Shown here: one piece after another, positions 5,060-11,606 of the stretch | Numbering within the stretch: the stretch's first letter is position 1 | How the letters are laid out: each line of letters starts with the position of its first letter | Virus record (IMG/VR): IMGVR_UViG_3300028393_000356 | Location: 1 to 22,798 of that record | DNA length: 22,798 nt | Strand: one strand, 5' to 3' | From: a virus | Program-made: the position numbers and the translations under genes | Notes under the pieces: model-generated | The model's database searches: none | Told to the model about the DNA's origin: nothing | Seen by the model: the letters and a program-made list of their open reading frames with translations, nothing else

Positions 5060-5194
5060 TTAACTCCTTGGTGATATGGTGCAGGGGTAAGACCTGCGAC
5101 CTTCAATGAAACTAAATGGGATACGTGAGTACTGCGCAATGCGCAATGCTTTGCCAACGTGAACCCTCCAAATGTTTACTTTGCCTGTTGTCAT
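5060..5194 (-). CDS. Possible small basic protein, 44 aa
   Basis: The frame starts MTTGKVNIWRVHVGKALRIA two bases after the stop of the 30-aa ORF and ends 15 bp before the terminator stem. GGGGG 5 nt upstream of the ATG could act as a weak ribosome site. An overlapping alternative uses a TTG start preceded by GGAGG and reads 35 aa, ending immediately before the terminator. The two frames cannot be separated by eye; only one or neither may be made. No family is recognised. Confidence 0.3.
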   Translation of the reverse strand: MTTGKVNIWRVHVGKALRIAQYSRIPFSFIEGRRSYPCTISPRS

Positions 5195-5195
5195 A

Positions 5196-5288
5196 TCAAC
5201 CCCCGAAATATCTGATCCAGCTTGGTAAGCTGACCAACAACGAAACCGAAAATGTTGCGAGAACTAAAACCCATTCAAAACCGTCCAT
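5196..5288 (-). CDS. Tiny putative membrane peptide, 30 aa
   Basis: The peptide begins MDGFEWVLVLATFSVSLLVS and ends in a short polar tail (SWIRYFGG). Residues 6-21 form one hydrophobic segment. A full AAGGAG stands at an ideal 6-nt spacing before the ATG at 5288, the main reason to call it. It lies downstream of the 173-aa gene on the same transcript, after a GC-rich hairpin, and before the terminator. Function is unknown. Confidence 0.5.
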   Translation of the reverse strand: MDGFEWVLVLATFSVSLLVSLPSWIRYFGG

Positions 5289-5305
5289 GTCTATCTCCTT
5301 TAAAT

Positions 5306-5323
5306 GCCCCCCTTTCGGGGGGC
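5306..5323 (-). promoter_or_regulatory. GC-rich intercistronic hairpin with GAAA tetraloop
   Basis: Stem GCCCCCC/GGGGGGC (7 bp) with loop GAAA on the minus strand, between the stop of the 173-aa gene and the AAGGAG of the 30-aa ORF. No T-tract follows in either direction, so it is more likely an RNA-stability or processing element than a terminator. Confidence 0.6.
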
Positions 5324-5334
5324 GTGGTTGTTAA

Positions 5335-5856
5335 TTAAGCGTTTGCAGGGATACGAGCCAATGCGTTCTGCAAGTCCTTGATGAATGCAGGCATGTCACG
5401 TACGGTGGTGCTCTCCTTCTTTTGCGCTTGACTTATCATTTCAGCAAGCACCTTGCGCTTGGTTGCCTCCCAGCTTGACTTGTCAGCACCAGCACCATCA
5501 GACTCAGCACCAGCGTTCTCACGCCGTGTCAACGCATTGCGCAAGTCTTTGAGCTTCGAGCCGATTTGCTGTTGCCAATTGCGCTTGGTCTCCTTTTGGT
5601 TTTCATTCAAACCCTTGGTGTCCTTCTTCAACAGCGCTTGCACGCTGGCCGAAAAACCCAACACGATGGCGGCCTTAGCACTGTCATACAGCGCAGAGGG
5701 CTCACCCTTTGCAGGGGCACGCAACATGTCAGCAGTAACACCATCAGCGAACAACCCATCGACCGCTTTGGTCATAGTGTTGCCAGTCTTGATAGTGGCA
5801 GATGTCCACGCGCCGATTGCGTTAACGGTAGCAGTAGATAATTTAATAGAAGCCAT
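5335..5856 (-). CDS. Helical phage protein of unknown function, 173 aa
   Basis: A 173-aa protein beginning MASIKLSTATVNAIGAWTSA. It is Ala/Lys-rich and mostly helical, with a polar linker at about 112-128 (ENAGAESDGAGADKSSW) separating two helical parts. No catalytic motif, signal peptide or membrane segment is visible. AAGGGA precedes the ATG at 5856. It is the first gene of a leftward transcript from the promoter at 5919-5947, with a 5' stem-loop but without the 17-bp palindrome in its leader. Its place next to the divergence point is typical of early-expressed phage genes; this is inference from position only. Confidence 0.75.
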   Translation of the reverse strand: MASIKLSTATVNAIGAWTSATIKTGNTMTKAVDGLFADGVTADMLRAPAKGEPSALYDSAKAAIVLGFSASVQALLKKDTKGLNENQKETKRNWQQQIGSKLKDLRNALTRRENAGAESDGAGADKSSWEATKRKVLAEMISQAQKKESTTVRDMPAFIKDLQNALARIPANA

Positions 5857-5878
5857 TTCAATTCCCTTTCAAGGATTA

Positions 5879-5912
5879 ATCGGCAGACAATCAATACGTT
5901 GTCTGAACCGAT
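5879..5912 (-). promoter_or_regulatory. Stem-loop at the predicted 5' end of the 173-aa gene transcript
   Basis: A 12-pair stem made of ATCGG/CCGAT (5879-5883, 5908-5912) and CAGACAA/TTGTCTG (5884-5890, 5899-5905) with a 2-nt bulge and an 8-nt loop. The outer base 5912 is the +1 predicted from the promoter at 5919-5947. Confidence 0.75.
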
Positions 5913-5918
5913 GGGTGT

Positions 5919-5947
5919 AATGTAACAAAGCACAGCACGTTTGTCTA
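5919..5947 (-). promoter_or_regulatory. Sigma70-like promoter for the 173-aa gene
   Basis: Minus-strand TAGACA (5947-5942), 17-bp spacer, TACATT (5924-5919). GTATCAATACC abuts the -35 box, and AACTATC (5980-5974) lies 26 bp upstream. The boxes are weaker than at the other two sites, but the upstream layout is identical. Confidence 0.75.
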
Positions 5948-5992
5948 GGTATTGATACGTTTAAATAAGATTAGATAGTTGATCCAATAGTT

Positions 5993-6009
5993 GTTAGGGA
6001 TTCCCTAAC
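5993..6009. repeat. 17-bp palindrome copy 8 (GTTAGGGATTCCCTAAC)
   Basis: Perfect copy upstream of the leftward promoter, 12 bp beyond its AACTATC heptamer, and at the edge of the divergence region. Confidence 0.95.
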
Positions 6010-6386
6010 GTGTTGATATGAAATTGGCGGTATGGTCAACCCACCCGTACCCGACCCCCGCCTTATGGGTTAGGAGTCCCTTGGTCGTATAGGTATGCTA
6101 TTCCGCACAAGTAAGCCCCACTCAACGAAATTGGGCTACAAAGACCCATCAATATACGTTTACTCTGCATTTTTATAATGAGGCCCCACCCCCCATAACA
6201 TCTTTTACGTTATATTTAAGACCCACCCCCCTCCTATAATGTAAGTACCCCCGGTAGGGAAGTTTGACATCCTTTAAAAATGATGTACTATTACGCAGTT
6301 GGTGGTGGGTGCTTACTTGGTGTTAGGGACTCCGTTGGGGGTAGGCATCCATTACCGACACTTCGGTCTACAAGGACTTGCGCACA
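6010..6386. other. Non-coding divergence region between left and right arms
   Basis: No convincing gene. It contains C-rich runs (GGCCCCACCCCCC near 6182, GACCCACCCCCC near 6220), two TATAAT hexamers without a good -35 box (6174, 6235), one good rightward promoter (6264-6291), and two imperfect relatives of the palindrome (6069-6084 and 6322-6338). A 5-bp hairpin (6354-6367) stands just before the ribosome site of the first late gene. Confidence 0.7.
6264..6291 (+). promoter_or_regulatory. Rightward sigma70-like promoter for the late genes
   Basis: TTGACA (6264-6269), 16-bp spacer, TACTAT (6286-6291), predicted +1 near 6298, about 90 nt before the first late start. It lacks the AACTATC/GTATCAA elements of the leftward promoters, so it probably has different control. 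Confidence 0.7.
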
Positions 6387-7034
6387 ATGACTATTGAGCT
6401 AACACCCGAATTTGGGGTTGAGATTGTTCCAGATATCCCGTATCTCGATTTGAGAGAACGGGCAGAGGCTGCTTGTCGTTCCATGCTTCTATTAGAAGAA
6501 CATGGGTTAGAAGTGCCAGAACCTTCTGAAGAAGATGCCCAGATTGCAGCCACACTGACAACTGCTTACGCCAGCAACCCCCACAACACAAGCGCTGCGG
6601 TATCAAACGCCCGTGCTTCATCACTTACACCCGCCACACTTTTAAACATTCGCTCATATTTAGATGAGTACGGCAAGGCGGTAGTGACCCATGCTATAGA
6701 AGTGCGGCAGTTGGTAACTAATAGACTATTAGAAGAGTCTCAGAACCCAGACCCAAGAATCCGCATCCGTGCACTAGAACTTTTGGGCAAGCACAGCGAC
6801 GTGGGGCTCTTTACCGACAGGTCAGAAGTGACAATTACCCACCAGTCAACAGACGAATTGAAGGCAAGATTGCGTGCAAAGTTGCAACGCCTTGTCCAAA
6901 AACCCGATATTTCGACGGCAACTGTGGAAATTGGTGGGGACATCATCGACGTAGATGCAGAAATGGGCCTAAAACCCGCGTCAGAACCAGAAACTCCGGC
7001 AGTTTTCGTGCCAGAAGACAGTTTTGATGACTAA
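6387..7034 (+). CDS. terS: Terminase small subunit-like protein
   Basis: A 215-aa acidic protein starting MTIELTPEFGVEIVP, directly upstream of the large terminase and overlapping it by 8 nt. The middle is helical (LNIRSYLDEYGKAVVTHAIE and RIRALELLGKHSDVGLF, about 85-140), resembling terminase small subunits that end in GKHSDVGLF-type helices; the C-terminus is a flexible acidic tail (PASEPETPAVF). Small subunits bind the packaging site and regulate the ATPase/nuclease. The ATG at 6387 has AAGGA 10 nt upstream; the TTG at 6378 is too close to that site. It is the first gene after the rightward promoter. Assignment rests on position, length and helical pattern. Confidence 0.65.
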   Translation: MTIELTPEFGVEIVPDIPYLDLRERAEAACRSMLLLEEHGLEVPEPSEEDAQIAATLTTAYASNPHNTSAAVSNARASSLTPATLLNIRSYLDEYGKAVVTHAIEVRQLVTNRLLEESQNPDPRIRIRALELLGKHSDVGLFTDRSEVTITHQSTDELKARLRAKLQRLVQKPDISTATVEIGGDIIDVDAEMGLKPASEPETPAVFVPEDSFDD

Positions 7035-8589
7035 TTCCTCCAGTTTGAGCGTGGATGACTTTACGGATGAGGAAGTTCAGCTAATGCTGGACAATCTTGA
7101 CGCTTATGAACCGGAAGAACAAGCAGAAATTGAGCGAATAGCCGACATTCTTGCAGACCGCAAGACGGCAAAGGCTTGTGCAGACGACTTTATTGAGTTT
7201 TGTAAGCACATGCAGCCAGACTATAAGGTGGGAAAGCACCACCGCAGGTTGGCAGACTTACTTATGGACATCGCTACCGGGGAAAAAGACCGTGTGTGCG
7301 TGAACATGCCACCTCGACACGGTAAGTCGCAAATGGTGTCTATATATTTCCCGGCATGGTTCCTAGGTAAATACCCTAATAAGAAGGTGCTGATGGTGTC
7401 GCACACCACTGACCTCGCCGTGGACTTTGGCCGCAAGGTTAGGAACATTATTGACTCGGCTGACTATAAGTTAGTGTTTCCTAACGTAAACCTTGCCGCT
7501 GATTCTAAGTCCGCAGGGCGCTGGAGCACTAATTCTGGTGGGGAATACTTCGCTTGCGGCGTTGGTTCTGCGCTGGCTGGCCGTGGTGCTGACTTACTTT
7601 TGGTGGACGACCCCCATAACGAGCAGGACATCATCAATGGAAACTTTGATGTGTTTGACAAAGCATATGAGTGGTTCACATATGGTGCTCGTACTCGTTT
7701 GATGCCGGGTGGGCGTGTAGCGATTGTGCAAACAAGGTGGCACCAGAACGACCTGAGTGGGCGCGTCATTGGGGATATGACAAAGAACGAGGGTTCTGAT
7801 CAGTACGATGTGATTGAGTTCCCCGCCATAGTAGAAGTTCCGCAGTCTGACGGCAGCACCATACAGAAACCCCTGTGGCCTGAGTTTTTTGACATGCCCG
7901 CGCTGCTGCGGACTAAGGCGTCGATGCCTACGTTCCAGTGGAACGCCCAGTACCAGCAAAACCCCACATCAGAAGAAGCCTCGGTTGTCAAGCGGGAGTG
8001 GTGGAAAAATTGGGAAAAGGCAGATCCGCCCAAGTGTGAGTACATCATCATGAGTCTGGACGCCGCAGCGGAAAGCCACAACCGGGCTGACTACACTGCA
8101 CTGACTACGTGGGGCGTGTTTTTAAATGAAGAAGAAGGGTGCCACAACATCATCCTCCTGAACTCAATAAAGAAACGTCTGGAGTTTCCCGAGCTTAAAG
8201 AGCTTGCATATGCTGAATATAGAGAGTGGGAACCCGACGCGTTTATCGTAGAAAAGAAGTCTGCGGGTACGCAGCTTTATCAAGAGATGAGGCGCACCGG
8301 CATACCCGTGGGGGAGTTCACACCACATAGAGGTAGCGGTGACAAACTTGCAAGGTTAAACTCTGTGGCGGATATCGTACGCTCTGGGTTATGCTGGGTG
8401 CCTGATACTCGGTGGGCCGAGGAGGTTGTAGAAGAGATTGCAGGTTTTCCGTTTATGAGTAACGATGACTTGGTGGACTCTACAGTTATGGCACTAATGA
8501 GATTCCGAGCAGGTGGGTTTATTCGCCTACCGTCCGATGAAGCAGATGAGATCAGGTATTTCAAACAACGCCAAGGCGGTTATTACTGA
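7027..8589 (+). CDS. terL: Terminase large subunit (ATPase and nuclease)
   Basis: A 520-aa two-domain DNA-packaging motor. The ATPase domain has Walker A PPRHGKS (95-101), a VSHTTDLA segment (124-131), Walker B LLLVDD (190-195) and the coupling motif QTRW (235-238). The RNase H-like nuclease domain has MSLDA with Asp345, IVEKKSAG with Glu409, and NDDLVDS with Asp481/Asp484. All expected acidic residues are present, so it looks functional. It cuts concatemeric phage DNA and pumps it into the prohead through the portal. The start at 7027 (ATG) overlaps the end of the small-subunit gene by 8 nt; an adjacent TTG at 7024 is less likely. The ribosome site is weak, so coupling to the upstream gene is probable. 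Confidence 0.95.
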   Translation: MTNSSSLSVDDFTDEEVQLMLDNLDAYEPEEQAEIERIADILADRKTAKACADDFIEFCKHMQPDYKVGKHHRRLADLLMDIATGEKDRVCVNMPPRHGKSQMVSIYFPAWFLGKYPNKKVLMVSHTTDLAVDFGRKVRNIIDSADYKLVFPNVNLAADSKSAGRWSTNSGGEYFACGVGSALAGRGADLLLVDDPHNEQDIINGNFDVFDKAYEWFTYGARTRLMPGGRVAIVQTRWHQNDLSGRVIGDMTKNEGSDQYDVIEFPAIVEVPQSDGSTIQKPLWPEFFDMPALLRTKASMPTFQWNAQYQQNPTSEEASVVKREWWKNWEKADPPKCEYIIMSLDAAAESHNRADYTALTTWGVFLNEEEGCHNIILLNSIKKRLEFPELKELAYAEYREWEPDAFIVEKKSAGTQLYQEMRRTGIPVGEFTPHRGSGDKLARLNSVADIVRSGLCWVPDTRWAEEVVEEIAGFPFMSNDDLVDSTVMALMRFRAGGFIRLPSDEADEIRYFKQRQGGYY

Positions 8590-8601
8590 AAAGGATAGAT
8601 C

Positions 8602-11025
8602 ATGGCAGCAGCAGATTCAATGGGTAAAGGTTTGTACTCCGCCCCTCAAGGGTTGGGGGGTTTAGAGATTGACGTAGAGGTTCCGTTGGAAGACGAGACT
8701 ACGGTCAACATGTTGCCTGACGGGGGCGCAGAGATTCTCATCGGTGAGATTTCCGGCGATACAGACAAGTCTGATTTTGAATGTAACCTTGCGGAACACA
8801 TTGACGAGGGCACATTAAGTACCTTGGCTACGGATCTGATTGACTTGTTTGAAGCTGACGTGGTAGCTCGCAAAGATTGGGCCGACACATTTGTCAAGGG
8901 TTTGGAAGTGCTCGGGTTTAAATACGAAGAGCGTACCGAGCCGTGGGAAGGTGCCTGTGGTGTGTACTCAACAGTGCTGGCCGAGGCAGCGATTAGATTC
9001 CAAGCGGAGACTATGAGCGAAACGTTCCCTGCCGCTGGCCCTGTCAAGACAAAGATTCTTGGCAAGGTTACTAAAGAGAAAGAAGAAGCCGCTGAGCGGG
9101 TAGGTTCAGACATGAACTATCAGCTAACCGAGCGCATGGTTGAGTACCGGCCAGAGCACGAGCGCATGCTGTATTCATTAGGTTTGGCAGGCAGTGCGTT
9201 CAAGAAAGTCTACTTCGATCCCATACTCAATCGTCAGACATCTATCTACTTGCCAGCAGAAGATGTGGTGGTGCCTTATGGCGCGTCTCATATAGAGACC
9301 GCTGAGCGTGTTACCCATGTGATGCGCAAGACTAAGAACGAGATGGACAAGCTGATGGCCAGCGGGTTCTACAGGGAAGTTGATCTTGGTGACCCCCAGT
9401 CGTTTCCTACAGATATAGAGAAGAGAAAAGCCGAGGAGGGTGGCTACACAATCCAGAGCGATGACCGCTACACACTGCTGGAAATAAGTGTGGACATGCT
9501 GATTGATGGCGTGGATGACGACGAGGACGACTTACCAAAACCTTACATCGTGACAATCGAGCGTGGCACAGAGGAAGTTCTTTCTGTGCGTCGTAACTGG
9601 AATGAAACCGATGAGCTACGGGCAAAAAATAACCACTTCGTGCACTATGTATATGTGCCGGGTTATGGGTTCTACGGGCTTGGTTTGATTCACATTATCG
9701 GTGGTTATGCCCGTGCGGGCACCTCGATTATTCGCCAGTTAGTAGATGCAGGTACTCTGTCTAATCTACCCGGAGGTATGAAGTCTCGCGGACTGCGCGT
9801 TAAAGGGGACGATACTCCGATCAGTCCCGGCGAGTTCCGTGACGTAGACGTGCCAAGCGGCTCGATCAAAGACAACATCATGATGCTCCCATATCAGGAG
9901 CCGTCACAGACATTACTAGCGTTACTCCAACGGATTACTGACGAAGGGCGTCGCCTTGGGGCTATTGCGGACATGAATGTGTCTGATATGAGCGCTAACG
10001 CTCCTGTGGGTACTACTCTGGCGTTGCTCGAACGCACACTCAAGCCGATGGCCGCTGTGCAGGCTCGCGTGCACTACGCGATGAAGCAGGAGTTCAAGTT
10101 ACTCAAGAAGATTATTGCTGAGGAAGCGCCAGAAGATTACAGCTACCAGCCAGAGACTGGGGGAACACAAGCCCGTAAATCTGATTATGAGTTGGTGGAC
10201 GTTATCCCCGTTAGCGACCCTAACAGCAGCACAATGGCTCAGCGAGTGGTGCAGTATCAAGCTGTGTTCCAGATGTCGCAGTCTGCGCCGCAGATCTATG
10301 ACTTACCACATTTGCACCGGCAGATGATTGAGGTGCTGGGTGTTAAGAACGCCGACAAGATTGTGCCTACTTCGGAAGATCAGAAACCCCGAGACCCCGT
10401 GTCGGAAAACATGGCAGCGTTGGTAGGTAAGCCGATGAAAGCGTTTATCTACCAAGATCACGATGCCCACATTGCGACCCACACATCATTCATGCAAGAC
10501 CCGATGATTGCAGCAACTATTGGACAAAACCCAATGGCGCAACAAATTATGGCGTCACTGCAAGCGCACATCGCTGAGCACTTAGGTTTCAGCTACCGCA
10601 AACAGATGGAAGAGCGTCTTGGCGTTCAGCTACCCCCACCAGACGAGCCACTTCCCGAGGATGTGGAAGTGCAGTTGTCACGCCTCGTTGCCGACGGTGG
10701 CAGACAGTTGGCCCAGCAGCACCAGCAACAAGCTGCCCAGCAGCAAGCCCAGCAACAGGCCGCAGATCCCCTGTTCCAGTTAGAGCAGTCCAAGGTCAAA
10801 GTGCAGGAGATGGAGGTCACTCGCAAGGCGCAGAGAGACCAGACTGACGCACAAATCGCCGCAGCAAAAATTGCTATGGACAAAGAGCGCGTGCAGATCG
10901 AGGCCCAGAAAGAAGCCAACCGCGTCCAGTCCCAAGATTCTCAAGCCCAGCAACGTCTGAAGCTTGATGCACTCAAGGTGTTAGCTACACCTAAACCCAC
11001 ACCCCCACAGGGTAAGAAGGAGTAA
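8602..11025 (+). CDS. Portal protein (long form)
   Basis: An 807-aa protein at the portal position after the large terminase, with AAGGA 6 nt before the ATG. The N-terminus carries VEVPLEDETTVNMLPDGGA. The body (about 70-600) has the pattern of long podovirus-type portals, including the wing/clip regions and PGYGFYGLGLIHIIGGYARA near 350. The C-terminal 110 residues are distinctive: a Gln/Ala-rich run (about 700-722) followed by a charged coiled coil to about 795, which may form the barrel inside the capsid. The portal is the dodecameric DNA gate at one capsid vertex and binds terminase, scaffold and adaptors. Its length is close to P22-like portals and well above the 400-500 aa of typical siphovirus portals. 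Confidence 0.85.
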   Translation: MAAADSMGKGLYSAPQGLGGLEIDVEVPLEDETTVNMLPDGGAEILIGEISGDTDKSDFECNLAEHIDEGTLSTLATDLIDLFEADVVARKDWADTFVKGLEVLGFKYEERTEPWEGACGVYSTVLAEAAIRFQAETMSETFPAAGPVKTKILGKVTKEKEEAAERVGSDMNYQLTERMVEYRPEHERMLYSLGLAGSAFKKVYFDPILNRQTSIYLPAEDVVVPYGASHIETAERVTHVMRKTKNEMDKLMASGFYREVDLGDPQSFPTDIEKRKAEEGGYTIQSDDRYTLLEISVDMLIDGVDDDEDDLPKPYIVTIERGTEEVLSVRRNWNETDELRAKNNHFVHYVYVPGYGFYGLGLIHIIGGYARAGTSIIRQLVDAGTLSNLPGGMKSRGLRVKGDDTPISPGEFRDVDVPSGSIKDNIMMLPYQEPSQTLLALLQRITDEGRRLGAIADMNVSDMSANAPVGTTLALLERTLKPMAAVQARVHYAMKQEFKLLKKIIAEEAPEDYSYQPETGGTQARKSDYELVDVIPVSDPNSSTMAQRVVQYQAVFQMSQSAPQIYDLPHLHRQMIEVLGVKNADKIVPTSEDQKPRDPVSENMAALVGKPMKAFIYQDHDAHIATHTSFMQDPMIAATIGQNPMAQQIMASLQAHIAEHLGFSYRKQMEERLGVQLPPPDEPLPEDVEVQLSRLVADGGRQLAQQHQQQAAQQQAQQQAADPLFQLEQSKVKVQEMEVTRKAQRDQTDAQIAAAKIAMDKERVQIEAQKEANRVQSQDSQAQQRLKLDALKVLATPKPTPPQGKKE

Positions 11026-11028
11026 TAC

Positions 11029-11226
11029 ATGGCTAAGTCCGTATTTGACGTACTTACATTGAAACATGAAGAGGATGTGGCCTCTTCAACCCAGTTTCTG
11101 GTAAGCGGGGGAGCTAAAGACTTCGCTGAATACCGGGAAATAGTAGGCAGGATTCGAGGTCTCCAGCTTGCTATCCAAACCACCAAAGACCTTTCGCGCT
11201 CTCAAATGGAAGAAAATGATGACTGA
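11029..11226 (+). CDS. Small protein between portal and GroES-like gene, 65 aa
   Basis: A 65-aa helical, charged protein starting MAKSVFDVLTLKHEEDVASS, with AGGAG overlapping the portal stop. It has one predicted long helix (EYREIVGRIRGLQLAIQTTK, about 34-53) and an acidic end. Its tail overlaps the start of the GroES-like gene by 8 nt. Small helical proteins in this slot of related cassettes are usually unassigned; an assembly role is inferred from location. No family motif is recognised. Confidence 0.75.
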   Translation: MAKSVFDVLTLKHEEDVASSTQFLVSGGAKDFAEYREIVGRIRGLQLAIQTTKDLSRSQMEENDD

Positions 11227-11596
11227 TACAGTCCAAACCGCTACTACCGACGCCGAATTGGAGGCTATGCTCCCAAAACCAGTTGGATATAAGCTGCTAA
11301 TTGCCCTGCCACAAGTGGAAGAAACGCTTGGTGATATGGGTATTCTCAAGCCACAGAAGACTATTCATGAGGAAATGCTCATGACCGTAGTCGGACTTGT
11401 ACTTGATATGGGCGAACAAGCCTACGCTGACAAAGACCGTTACCCTAATGGGCCATGGTGCAAAGTTGGTGACTATGTGGTATTTCGCGCTAACTCTGGC
11501 ACTCGTGTCAAAGTAAATGGCGTTGAATATCGTCTCATGAATGACGACTCAATTGATGCTGTCGTTGCCGACCCACGTGGCGTAACACGTGCATAA
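11219..11596 (+). CDS. GroES-like co-chaperonin
   Basis: A 125-aa protein with the GroES beta-barrel pattern: PKPVGYKLLIALPQ (19-32), a mobile-loop-like region VEETLGDMGILKPQKT (33-48) with the hydrophobic GIL that in GroES contacts GroEL, VVGLVLDMGEQAY (57-69), CKVGDYVVFRANSGTRVKV (81-99) and a closing MNDDSIDAVV (107-116). GroES lids GroEL during folding; phage homologues such as T4 gp31 replace host GroES for capsid protein folding. Its location inside the head cassette, two genes after the portal and just before the scaffold, fits that role. The ATG at 11219 is preferred over one codon earlier because GGAAG is then 6 nt away. It is slightly longer than bacterial GroES (about 97 aa), with an N-terminal extension of about 18 residues. 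Confidence 0.85.
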   Translation: MTDTVQTATTDAELEAMLPKPVGYKLLIALPQVEETLGDMGILKPQKTIHEEMLMTVVGLVLDMGEQAYADKDRYPNGPWCKVGDYVVFRANSGTRVKVNGVEYRLMNDDSIDAVVADPRGVTRA

Positions 11597-11606
11597 GGAA
11601 TAAATC

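Noticed and set aside
5060-5190. tRNA-like 3' end on the minus strand (GCAGG-7 nt-CCTGC T-arm, then a CATATC acceptor and ACCA)
   Set aside because: The T-loop lacks the TTC core, one extra base separates T-stem and acceptor, and the only matching 5' acceptor strand is about 129 nt away, too far for a tRNA.
5116-5334. 72-aa plus-strand frame
   Set aside because: Antisense to the tiny minus-strand ORFs and the GC hairpin, no ribosome site, and on the opposite strand to every other left-arm gene.
6015-6089. 24-aa plus-strand ORF (MKLAVWSTHPYPTPALW...)
   Set aside because: No ribosome site, upstream of the only good rightward promoter, and biased composition due to C-rich DNA.
6174-6240. Two TATAAT hexamers (6174-6179, 6235-6240) as promoters
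   Set aside because: No acceptable -35 hexamer at 16-18 bp from either.
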